A DNA stretch of 7,011 nucleotides from an uncultured Eubacterium sp. (GCA_910579075.1 CAJTSV010000148.1:1-7011); one strand, 5' to 3'; shown: positions 1-6,464, counted from the first letter of the stretch. Numbers and translations are program-made. Notes: generated by a model not told the origin, from the letters alone.

Positions 1-287
1 CCCCTGCCGTAAAAATCCTGTTCGGTAATAAAAATCGTGTAAGTGTCCGGCAGTTCCTGAAATTCCTGCCCGGCACGGAGATTTTCGATATCCAGCACGC
101 TGGAATGGTACCTCGCCCTGTGCGGGTCAGCGCCCTTATCCTGGCGCTGGATTTCCAAATCGTACTGTTTCCCGGCTGAATCGGCTGCATATGCATCCAG
201 GCAGACAGAACGTGCCCCGGCCAGCCTTTTCATGTCTTTCTGTGTTTCACAGCTGGTAATTACCAGGTCCTGCCTGCCTTTCTTCAT
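1..287 (-). CDS. Rpn/PD-(D/E)XK nuclease-transposase family protein, N-terminally short, partial at window edge
   Basis: Reading leftward from the ATG at 287-285 gives 95 codons, open to the window edge. Residues about 9-95 read like the core of the Rpn / PDDEXK_2 family (recombination-promoting nuclease, often labelled putative transposase). The signature TQKDMKRLAGARSVCLD is followed by YDLEIQRQDKG, RARYHSS and ELPDTYTIFITEQDF. The likely catalytic residues are D31, E45 and Q47, the D...E-x-Q form of the PD-(D/E)XK site. Family members normally carry some 40-50 further N-terminal residues before this block. Here in-frame TGA and TAA codons lie a few codons upstream of the ATG, and no Shine-Dalgarno site precedes it. 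The gene is therefore probably 5'-truncated and perhaps a pseudogene. I could not find the missing N-terminus in the other minus-strand frames of 288-480. The family assignment is from recalled motifs. Confidence 0.7.
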   Translation of the reverse strand, partial: MKKGRQDLVITSCETQKDMKRLAGARSVCLDAYAADSAGKQYDLEIQRQDKGADPHRARYHSSVLDIENLRAGQEFQELPDTYTIFITEQDFYGR

Positions 288-450
288 TGTGGATTTATAT
301 TATCATAAACAGCCCGGTTTTACAAGCCGGGAACCCGCGTATTTCCGGCATATGAAAATGCATGGTACAGGGAAGGCGTGGCAATCGCACTTCCGCTTGA
401 CCGGTTTTCAAACAAAGAGAAAATAATGTATATTTTCTAATGCGGGCAGC
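288..450. other. non-coding stretch upstream of the nuclease fragment
   Basis: No convincing gene is seen here on either strand. Short open frames exist, but they lack ribosome binding sites and recognisable sequence. The only structure I see is a hairpin at 313-331: CCCGG arms extended by a G-U and two A-U pairs around a three-base loop. Neither side carries a clear T tract, so I do not call it a terminator. Together with the regulatory features at 451-601, this accounts for the gene-free interval between the divergent genes. Confidence 0.5.
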
Positions 451-478
451 TTTACTTTTTGTTTCAAATGGATATAAT
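451..478 (+). promoter_or_regulatory. probable sigma-A promoter for the DUF4869/ATPase cassette
   Basis: A perfect TATAAT lies at 473-478. A weak -35 TTTACT lies at 451-456, with a 16-base spacer. A TG at 469-470 is one base off the extended -10 position. Transcription would start near 485 and leave a leader of about 115 bases before the ATG at 602. This is the best promoter on this strand ahead of the cassette. A perfect TTGACA at 529-534 has no acceptable -10 at the right distance. Confidence 0.5.
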
Positions 479-543
479 AAAAGAGAACCTCAATTTATCT
501 TCAGATTTCAGGAATAGAAAAGGTGGATTTGACAGGAAAGAAT

Positions 544-555
544 GTAAATATTTAC
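544..555. promoter_or_regulatory. 12-bp perfect palindrome in the cassette leader, possible operator
   Basis: GTAAATATTTAC is its own reverse complement. It lies 46 bases before the cassette's first ATG and 10 bases after an isolated TTGACA. AT-rich palindromes of this size are typical of repressor sites. One or two 12-bp palindromes are expected by chance in 7 kb of random sequence, so position is the main argument and the call is weak. Confidence 0.25.
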
Positions 556-601
556 AAAAATAGTGCTTATTCTATTTATTATGCTGGGGCAGGTGGCTGG
601 A

Positions 602-1054
602 ATGATTTATGTTTATACAAATAAGCAGGATTCTGAGAACTGGATTATGCAAAATGACTGGTATTTTAATTTATATACAAGCAATGAAAAATTTACAGAA
701 GAAGACAAGGCAGTGATCTGGCAGATTGACCACGCAAAACTGACTGAGGATAAGCGTATAGAAACAAAGTATGGGTTAGGAACAATTCGTAATCTTTCCA
801 GTGGATGTAAAACGATGTTAAACGTGAGGAAGAATCCGAAGAAAATAGTAAATGCAGACGAGTGTGGCCAGAATGTGCTGGATATTCTTTTTTCAATGGA
901 TGGCATTTCATTGTATATGTCCCGGCCAGAGCGTATTCGTATAAAAGAAGACATGGAAATTTGTTTTAACAATACGGATAAAGTGACTGGACGCAAAGGA
1001 TATGAGCATTGGTGGTCAAAGGAATATGAGAGGAGAGATTCGGATGATTTATAA
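602..1054 (+). CDS. DUF4869-like protein, first gene of the AT-rich cassette
   Basis: This 150-residue protein is probably cytoplasmic and of unknown function. It resembles DUF4869 as I remember it: a short beta-strand start (MIYVYTNK), an aromatic-rich middle, then YGLGTI at 57-62, LSSGCKTML at 65-73 and KIVNADECGQNVLDIL at 81-96. These match the family's SGGVKTL and NAS-CGDN blocks. I chose the ATG at 602 because AGGTGG (591-596) lies five bases upstream and because the family starts this way. A GTG at 563 in the same frame would add 13 hydrophobic residues but has no ribosome binding site. The last 11 bases overlap the next gene, indicating translational coupling. Residue count and family pattern agree, but I could not search a database. 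No enzymatic motif is evident. Confidence 0.75.
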   Translation: MIYVYTNKQDSENWIMQNDWYFNLYTSNEKFTEEDKAVIWQIDHAKLTEDKRIETKYGLGTIRNLSSGCKTMLNVRKNPKKIVNADECGQNVLDILFSMDGISLYMSRPERIRIKEDMEICFNNTDKVTGRKGYEHWWSKEYERRDSDDL

Positions 1055-1454
1055 TATTATAAAATTTGAAGCAGATCCTTTTACTTATTTTCTGGATTTT
1101 TCCGACCGAATTACATTGGTGAGGGGAGACAGTGCTACAGGAAAGACGTATCTTTATCAGATGCTCGAAGACTTAAGGATGACGAAAGAGTATCAGGCGA
1201 TAAAGCTCTTTAACTACAAAACAGAGGATTTTCACGAAAATCTTAAAAAATGCAAGAATAGATTTATTGTGATTGATAATGCAGATTTGCTTTTGAATGA
1301 TGAGGACAGGAAATTTATCAATTTTGCTTCCAGCAACCAGTATATGCTGTTCGCCAGGAATTGTGATGGACTGAATTTATCGGCGGGAAGCTTTATGCTG
1401 CTTTATGAGAATGATTACAAAGTGTCGCTGAAAGGAGAGCTGGTGGCAGTGTGA
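1044..1454 (+). CDS. small stand-alone P-loop ATPase
   Basis: This 136-residue protein has a clear nucleotide-binding core. Walker A is GDSATGKT at 28-35, with K34 and T35 as the phosphate and magnesium ligands. Walker B is RFIVIDNADLLL at 73-84, with D78 at the end of the strand. A following NQYMLFARN segment (98-106) sits where a sensor-type strand would be expected. It is far smaller than typical AAA+ or ABC ATPases and has no visible partner domain, so it may act with its neighbours. The start at 1044 has AGGAGAG (1031-1037) six bases upstream. A longer in-frame start at 1002 lacks such a site. It overlaps the DUF4869-like gene by 11 bases and the next gene by four bases (GTGA). Base composition is AT-rich, with 16 G/C of 60 at 1201-1260. 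ATP binding is well supported; the biological role is unknown. Confidence 0.85.
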   Translation: MIYNIIKFEADPFTYFLDFSDRITLVRGDSATGKTYLYQMLEDLRMTKEYQAIKLFNYKTEDFHENLKKCKNRFIVIDNADLLLNDEDRKFINFASSNQYMLFARNCDGLNLSAGSFMLLYENDYKVSLKGELVAV

Positions 1455-1828
1455 AATATATTTGGACGGAAGATACAGGAGCAGGGTTCCATTTTTGGGA
1501 GCTTGTGAATAAATATCTTTTTCAGGATGGATTTGCTGTTTTAAGTAAAGGAAGCAATCAGGGTGTTCTGGATGCGGTCAGGCAGCTGGTGCCGAAGGCG
1601 GATGACAGATATTATCTGGCATTTGATATTGTTTATGATAATATGGATGTGATGAATAAGTATCTGGAGCTTCGGGAATTGGCTGCAGATTATCCAAAAC
1701 AGATTGTAATTTTGGATATGATTTGTTTTGAGCATATTATTTTAAGCTTTAGCAAGCTGATAGATTGGACAGGTACGGGGAAAAAAGATAAGATTATTTA
1801 TGAGAGAAATGATTTTATCAGCGATTGA
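1451..1828 (+). CDS. TOPRIM-like protein of unknown function, N-terminal part of a probably frameshifted gene
   Basis: This part encodes 125 residues, starting at a GTG that overlaps the ATPase stop. AAGGAGAG lies at 1432-1439, a slightly long 11 bases upstream. The N-terminus reads YIWTEDTGAGFHFW, and a hydrophobic strand follows with acidic residues, YYLAFDIVYDN at 54-64. The spacing of E7, D59 and D63 resembles a TOPRIM fold (glutamate after strand 1, then a D-x-D-like motif). That is inference; the pattern here is D-x(3)-D. A second strand, QIVILDMICFEH, occurs near 93-104. The frame ends soon after GTGKKDK, just where the next frame opens. The following frame (1800-2129) has no ribosome binding site and overlaps by 29 bases. 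I read the two as halves of one ancestral gene of about 226 codons. Confidence 0.65.
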   Translation: MKYIWTEDTGAGFHFWELVNKYLFQDGFAVLSKGSNQGVLDAVRQLVPKADDRYYLAFDIVYDNMDVMNKYLELRELAADYPKQIVILDMICFEHIILSFSKLIDWTGTGKKDKIIYERNDFISD

Positions 1829-2129
1829 AAATCATAAGATTGTTATAGACAGGATTGCAGACGAAAGGACAAGGGAATATCTTTTGAGATTTAAAAGATA
1901 TTCGACAGAAAGAGTGATTAAAGCAATTACATATGAATTGACAGAGAATGATGAGTGGAGTGTAAAGGGCAGACGGATGGGGAATTGCTGGTATCAGGAT
2001 TGCTGTGTGAATAGGAATTTTGATAAAACCAGATGTGGCATACCACAAGGAACACCCGGAGAAAGGAAAATCGCTGAACTGCTGATGGAGAAGGAAACGC
2101 AGAGAATAAACGCAGTTTTGTATGAATAA
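1800..2129 (+). CDS. cysteine-cluster C-terminal part of the same split gene
   Basis: The 109 codons from the ATG at 1800 are open in the +1 frame relative to 1451-1828. This frame is open from 1764, but no Shine-Dalgarno site precedes the ATG at 1800 or the one at 1809. All other genes of this cluster, and fbp, have one. The sequence is mainly helical and charged (ERTREYLLRFKRYSTERV), then reaches GNCWYQDCC with a further cysteine downstream (C63, C68, C69 and C79). This could be a metal-binding or structural cysteine cluster. The C-terminus is a helix (ERKIAELLMEKETQR). It most likely finishes the TOPRIM-like protein and has been separated by a one-base indel somewhere in 1764-1828. Independent translation or programmed frameshifting are less likely alternatives. 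I do not recognise the domain by name. Confidence 0.55.
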   Translation: MREMILSAIENHKIVIDRIADERTREYLLRFKRYSTERVIKAITYELTENDEWSVKGRRMGNCWYQDCCVNRNFDKTRCGIPQGTPGERKIAELLMEKETQRINAVLYE

Positions 2130-2167
2130 CGTTTTGGAAGGATATAAAATGTAAAGGGGGAAAATAT

Positions 2168-4060
2168 ATGGAAATGGAGCACGAGAAATATCTGGGCCTG
2201 CTGGCGGAAAAATACCCGACGATACAGGCCGTATGCCGGGAAATTATTAACCTGAATGCGATTTTGAACCTGCCAAAGGGCACCGAGCATTTTATGAGCG
2301 ACCTGCACGGGGAATATGAAGCATTTTATCATATTCTGAACAATTGTTCCGGGGTTATCCGGGAAAAGGCAGACATGCTGTTTGAAGAAACGCTGTCCGA
2401 TGCAGAGCGGGAACAGATATGTACGCTCATATATTATCCGCGGGAAAAGCTTGAGCTGATTAAAAAAGAAGTGCTGAACCTCAGGGAGTGGTACCGGGAA
2501 ATCTTATCCGAGCTGATTGAAATTGCAAAAACACTGTCTTCGAAATACACGCGTTCCAAGGTGCGCAAGGCCATGCCGGAAGAATTTGCATATATTATCG
2601 ACGAGCTTTTGCATGTGCAGAAGGATGAAGACGATAACCAGGTTATTTACCACCGCGAAATTTTAAAAACCATTATCGACCTTGACAATGCCGACGAATT
2701 TATTGTGGCGCTGGCAGATTTAATCAAGCGCATGGCCGTAGACCGCCTGCATATCGTCGGGGATATTTTTGACCGCGGTGCCTGTGCAGATCAGATTTTA
2801 GACCTGTTAATGAAATACCATTCCCTGGATATTGAGTGGGGCAACCACGATATCTTATGGATGGGCGCAGCTGCCGGAAGCTTGGCATGCATTGCAAACG
2901 TTGTGCGCAATAATTTAAAATACGACAATACTGAAATACTGGAAAACAGCTACGGAATCAGCCTGCGCAGGCTGACGCTTTATTCCGAAAAGCTTTATCC
3001 GGGCACCGATGCCATGAAAGCAGCAGAAAAAGCCATTACCGTCATGCTGTTCAAGCTGGAAGGGCAGGTTATTGCAAGGCACCCGGAATACGAGATGGAA
3101 GACCGCATGCTGCTGCATCAGATACACTGGGACAGCCATACAATCGAAATAGAAGGAAAAACCTATGAACTGACCGAAACCGAATTTCCGACAATCGACC
3201 CGGAAAATGCTTACCAGCTGTCTGCGGAGGAAGAAGAAATCATGGACGAGCTGTGCATGGCATTCGTAAACAGCAGGCGGCTGAACGAGCATATCCGGTT
3301 TCTGTACAAAAAGGGCGGCATGTATAAAACATTTAACGGAAACCTGCTTTACCATGGCTGCATTCCGCTGGATGATGTGGGCAATTTTGAAGGAATCTGC
3401 ATTGACGGGAGAATGTACAAGGGACGCGCCTATCTGGAATATGCAGAGAAAACAAGCCGCCGCGCGTACCTGTCAGGACGCAGGCAGAGCGACCTGGATT
3501 TTATGTGGTATCTGTGGTGCGGACGGAAATCGCCGCTTTGCGGGCGCAACATTAAGACCTTCGAAAGAAGCTATATCGCGGACAAATCCGTCTGGCACGA
3601 AGAATCGGACCCGTATTATAAATTTTACCAGACCGAGAAAACCTGCAATATGATTTTAAGGGAATTTGGACTATATTCGACCATGTCCCATATTATCAAC
3701 GGACATACACCGGTGCGCACGGTGGAAGGCGAAATGCCGGTACGGGCAAACGGCAGGCTGATTGTCATAGACGGCGGATTCTGCCGCAGCTATCATAAGA
3801 CCACCGGGCTTGCCGGATATACATTAATCTACAATTCTCATGGAATGCGCATCAAGGCGCACCAGCCATTTGAAAGCGTTTATGCCGCACTGCGTGAAAA
3901 CAAGGATATCGAGTCTCACAGCGAGATGGTAGAGACGGAAAAAGAACGCCTGATGGTGAAAAATACAGACAATGGAAAAAAGATACTCGAAGATATCGAA
4001 GGACTGAAAAAACTGCTGGAAGCGTACCGGGACGGGACGATTGAGCAGGGGAACGTATAA
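2168..4060 (+). CDS. fbp: fructose-1,6-bisphosphatase, class III
   Basis: This enzyme hydrolyses fructose 1,6-bisphosphate to fructose 6-phosphate and phosphate, the committing step of gluconeogenesis, in the cytoplasm. Class III enzymes are the Firmicute type with a calcineurin-like, manganese-dependent metallophosphatase core. All core motifs are present in order: SDLHGEY with D45 and H47, GDIFDRG at 198-204, GNHD at 225-228, and GHTP at 512-515. A family-typical C-terminal segment follows (VIDGGFCRSYHKTTGLAGYTL). The length, 630 residues, is close to the family norm (the Bacillus subtilis enzyme is about 670). The ATG at 2168 is preceded by AAGGGGG (2154-2160) at seven bases. The gene begins only 38 bases after the cassette ends, with no terminator between, so some transcription may come from the cassette promoter. 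It ends at the shared hairpin 4077-4121. The sequence looks intact. Confidence 0.97.
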   Translation: MEMEHEKYLGLLAEKYPTIQAVCREIINLNAILNLPKGTEHFMSDLHGEYEAFYHILNNCSGVIREKADMLFEETLSDAEREQICTLIYYPREKLELIKKEVLNLREWYREILSELIEIAKTLSSKYTRSKVRKAMPEEFAYIIDELLHVQKDEDDNQVIYHREILKTIIDLDNADEFIVALADLIKRMAVDRLHIVGDIFDRGACADQILDLLMKYHSLDIEWGNHDILWMGAAAGSLACIANVVRNNLKYDNTEILENSYGISLRRLTLYSEKLYPGTDAMKAAEKAITVMLFKLEGQVIARHPEYEMEDRMLLHQIHWDSHTIEIEGKTYELTETEFPTIDPENAYQLSAEEEEIMDELCMAFVNSRRLNEHIRFLYKKGGMYKTFNGNLLYHGCIPLDDVGNFEGICIDGRMYKGRAYLEYAEKTSRRAYLSGRRQSDLDFMWYLWCGRKSPLCGRNIKTFERSYIADKSVWHEESDPYYKFYQTEKTCNMILREFGLYSTMSHIINGHTPVRTVEGEMPVRANGRLIVIDGGFCRSYHKTTGLAGYTLIYNSHGMRIKAHQPFESVYAALRENKDIESHSEMVETEKERLMVKNTDNGKKILEDIEGLKKLLEAYRDGTIEQGNV

Positions 4061-4076
4061 CAGGGAATGTATCGTA

Positions 4077-4121
4077 AAAGGCCCGCACAGAAGCAGAATC
4101 TAAGCTTCCATGCAGGCCTTT
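4077..4121. terminator. bidirectional intrinsic terminator between convergent fbp and LtaS-like gene
   Basis: A long imperfect hairpin has outer arms AAAGGCC / GGCCTTT, then a C/A mismatch, GCA / TGC, a small internal loop, and GAAGC / GCTTC around a nine-base loop. On the minus strand the stem runs into TTTTAC; on the plus strand it runs into TTTCCCC. It lies 16 bases after the fbp stop and about 28 bases after the stop of the opposing gene, as expected for a shared terminator. The short T tracts make it weaker than a textbook example. Confidence 0.75.
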
Positions 4122-4149
4122 CCCCATGCTCTTTCTCTAAAAATCCTTC

Positions 4150-6279
4150 TTATTCCGCTTCCGTTCCTGCTGCCCCGGCCGGCGCAAAAACATCCGCTTC
4201 ATTCTCATAATAAGCCTTCGCGTTCTCCGTCGTGCGGAAAATCGTATTGCTGGAACCTACCTGGCAGACTTTCAGCACATCCCCGGTTTCCAGCTCCTGT
4301 GTCTGCTCTGCGGAGAGCATCACCTGGCGGTCGGAAACAAATTTTGTGGACATCTTTTCATCATTGACATAAATACGGCTCCAGTTCGTAAAGTTTTCCC
4401 CGTATATGGAAAGGGTGCCATCGGCATTTTTCCGGTAACTGTAAATATAAGTCGGGTCAACACCCATCTGAAGGTCTGAGGCCGGGTAGCGGTCAGCGCC
4501 GTCATAGCAGAAGCGTTCGCCGTACAGGATATCATACTGCAGGTTTTCCAGCCCGTTCTGGTATGCTTCATCCTCTGTCTGATAGTTATGTGCCTGGTGG
4601 TAAGAGAACACAGTACCTTCGGTAATGCCGGCCTGTTCCGATGCATAGGCGAGCAGCTGGTAAGCAGTCAGGTCAGCATCCTTTTTTTCCAGGCCGAAGT
4701 TATTCCAGGTAGCATACTGTGTCTTGAAAATATCGCCGGATTTTAAATCCTCATCGGCAAGCCCCATGGTTGGCAGGTGGTCGCCGAATAAAACAAGAAT
4801 GGTTTCTTCTTCGCGTTCTGCCAGCATATCCGTCAGGTTTTTAATAAATTTATCCACCTCGTGAATCTGGTTCACGTAATATTCCCACTGGTTATTCTTT
4901 TCCGGTGTTTCTGCGCCGGAGACGCGGATTTCCGGATTCTGGATAACCTTTTCATCCGGGTAGCTGCCATGGCCCTGCACGGTAATGGTATAGACAAAAT
5001 CCGGCTGGCCCGGCGTGGAATCCAGTGCTTTTTTCGTTTCATTAATCAGGATATCATCGGTCGGCCAGGAGCCAAGCGGCGTATATTCCTGGATATTCAT
5101 CAGCTCCTTGCTCGTAAACGTATCAAATCCAAACTGGGAAAATGCATTTGCGCGGCTGTAAAAGTTGCCGCCGTTATTGTGTACGACATGGGTGCCGTAG
5201 CCAATTGCGGACAGGTCAGAGGCAATGCTTTCGCAGTCCGTCTGTTTGATAATGGTTTTATAAGGGTATTCCCCTGTGCCAAAAAATCTCAGGTTCATGC
5301 CGGTCAGAACCTCAAATTCCGAATTTGCAGTTCCTGCGCCTACAACAGGCACGGTCAGGTAGCCGGATGTAAAATTCTCGGACAGCGACCGGAAGTTTGG
5401 AACCGGGTCAGCGGACAGGTTCAGGAAATCAACTTCTGACGGATCCATAAAAGATTCCAAAAGCACGCAGATAACATTTGGCTGCTGTTTTGTGGAAGCA
5501 TCGGACACAACCGTTTCCGCGTCAGCGACCTTATAGGAAGCGCGCTCTTTTAAAATATCATTCGTCCTGCGCTGGATTTCCTTGATTGCGGGCTTTGAAT
5601 AGTCCTTCGGCTCGTTCATGCCGCGGTCCATGACGCTCGATGAAAACCCGTATACAAACCCGTAATCCGAATAGCCCTGTGCAATATTCGAAAAATAGGA
5701 AGCCATTTTATTCGAACTATGGGCCATGGATGTAGCAGCCGATAAAATAAAGCCCATGCAGGCACACGATGCAATCGCGCGCAGCTTGTGCGGATGCCCC
5801 TGGAATTTCGGCCCTTTAATGCCAAGGAATACCAGAAACAATGCTAACAGGCAGAGCAGGATAATGACGCATATTTCCTGGAACTTTGTGAAATACTGTG
5901 TATTAGTCATCGTCAGAAGGTCTGATATGCATTTTAAGTCTGTATAGCCAAACGGCGTCACGCGCTGGGACAGCACACAGCCGTTGATAATGCCGAGCAG
6001 TAACCAGACGCTGCTGATAACAATGCGCATCAGCATCCGCCGCCGGAACAGGTATACAGCCATCAGCGTTGAAAAAATAATCAGCGAATTAAAGAAAAAT
6101 GCAAACGCATGCCCCCCCAGAAACTTAAACGCGCCGGTGAAAGACCGCCTTGAGCAGATTTCAATAACCAGCACAAGCATGCAGGATAAAACAGCATGGA
6201 ACAGCAGTGAGTAACGGTTTAAAAAGTCAATTTGGCGGCTGTAGTCGTGCTGCCTTAATTTATCAAAAATCACCTTCAT
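4150..6279 (-). CDS. LtaS-type membrane sulfatase-fold phosphoglycerol transferase with C-terminal TIG-like domain
   Basis: This 709-residue membrane protein has the lipoteichoic acid synthase architecture. Five hydrophobic helices lie at about 24-42, 55-78, 83-103, 134-155 and 166-182, followed by an extracellular alkaline-phosphatase/sulfatase-fold domain from about 265 to 560. By family knowledge it would transfer glycerol phosphate from phosphatidylglycerol to a growing envelope polymer. The metal and catalytic residues are visible: E275 in VLLESF, the nucleophile T317 in GAGTANSEFE, H437 in VQGHGSYP, and D500-H501 in FGDHLP. Unlike plain LtaS, the chain continues about 150 residues. Part of this tail (about 620-680, LSIYGENFTNWSRIYVND) resembles an IPT/TIG beta-sandwich. 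The ATG at 6279 follows GGGAGGA at 11 bases. The substrate polymer is not determinable from sequence, so I give no gene symbol. No breaks are seen. Confidence 0.9.
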   Translation of the reverse strand: MKVIFDKLRQHDYSRQIDFLNRYSLLFHAVLSCMLVLVIEICSRRSFTGAFKFLGGHAFAFFFNSLIIFSTLMAVYLFRRRMLMRIVISSVWLLLGIINGCVLSQRVTPFGYTDLKCISDLLTMTNTQYFTKFQEICVIILLCLLALFLVFLGIKGPKFQGHPHKLRAIASCACMGFILSAATSMAHSSNKMASYFSNIAQGYSDYGFVYGFSSSVMDRGMNEPKDYSKPAIKEIQRRTNDILKERASYKVADAETVVSDASTKQQPNVICVLLESFMDPSEVDFLNLSADPVPNFRSLSENFTSGYLTVPVVGAGTANSEFEVLTGMNLRFFGTGEYPYKTIIKQTDCESIASDLSAIGYGTHVVHNNGGNFYSRANAFSQFGFDTFTSKELMNIQEYTPLGSWPTDDILINETKKALDSTPGQPDFVYTITVQGHGSYPDEKVIQNPEIRVSGAETPEKNNQWEYYVNQIHEVDKFIKNLTDMLAEREEETILVLFGDHLPTMGLADEDLKSGDIFKTQYATWNNFGLEKKDADLTAYQLLAYASEQAGITEGTVFSYHQAHNYQTEDEAYQNGLENLQYDILYGERFCYDGADRYPASDLQMGVDPTYIYSYRKNADGTLSIYGENFTNWSRIYVNDEKMSTKFVSDRQVMLSAEQTQELETGDVLKVCQVGSSNTIFRTTENAKAYYENEADVFAPAGAAGTEAE

Positions 6280-6374
6280 AATAGTCGAAATCCTCCCTCA
6301 GAAATTTCTTAACATATCATTATTCTGACTGTCTATAAAATATATCCTAACCGGCAAAAAATCAATGGGTAAAA

Positions 6375-6404
6375 ATCATAAAAAATTCTTAAGATTTACT
6401 TAAG
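6375..6404 (-). promoter_or_regulatory. candidate regulated promoter of the LtaS-like gene with paired CTTAAG boxes
   Basis: On the minus strand, two identical CTTAAG hexamers (6399-6404 and 6388-6393) are separated by five bases. Seven bases further on lies TATGAT (6380-6375), a 5-of-6 match to the -10 consensus. The -35 region has only a poor match, TTAAGT, and is covered by the boxes. Hexamer-N5-hexamer at 11-bp periodicity just ahead of a -10 is the layout used by OmpR/PhoB-family response regulators as activators. A third TTAAG at 6405-6409 adjoins them. The site is palindromic, so it could also act on the divergent gene. Another possible -10 (TATATT, 6344-6339) lies closer to the gene with only a poor -35. 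Confidence 0.4.
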
Positions 6405-6430
6405 TTAAGGGTATATTGAATAAACGCCGG

Positions 6431-6464
6431 AAGGTGCAAAGATAAGGATAGTACTTTGCACCTT
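6431..6464. promoter_or_regulatory. 11-bp perfect inverted repeat overlapping a -35 box, candidate operator
   Basis: AAGGTGCAAAG at 6431-6441 and its exact reverse complement CTTTGCACCTT at 6454-6464 flank a 12-base AT-rich centre. The half-site centres are 23 bp apart, about two helical turns, and the right arm ends with the first two bases of the TTGAAA -35 at 6463. A dimeric regulator binding here would touch RNA polymerase at the rightward promoter. As RNA it would form a strong hairpin, but no T tract follows on either strand, so a terminator role is less likely. Confidence 0.55.

Noticed and set aside
313..331. Hairpin with CCCGG arms as a terminator
   Set aside because: No T tract follows on either strand and no gene ends nearby.
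563..601. GTG start at 563 giving a hydrophobic, signal-peptide-like N-terminus to the DUF4869-like protein
   Set aside because: There is no ribosome binding site near 563, whereas AGGTGG sits five bases before the ATG at 602 and the family normally begins at the equivalent residue.
1002..1043. Longer start at 1002 for the P-loop ATPase
   Set aside because: It lies deep inside the previous gene without a ribosome binding site; AGGAGAG at 1031-1037 clearly serves the ATG at 1044.
4861..5439. A 192-codon open frame on the plus strand inside the LtaS-like gene
   Set aside because: It is antisense to well-conserved catalytic regions of the sulfatase domain, has no ribosome binding site and resembles no protein I know. 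It is an effect of codon usage on the opposite strand.
6389..6417. A second rightward promoter, TTAAGA (6389-6394) and TATATT (6412-6417) with a 17-base spacer
   Set aside because: The -35 match is poor, and the near-consensus promoter at 6463-6491 is much better. Its elements coincide with the CTTAAG boxes, which explains the resemblance.
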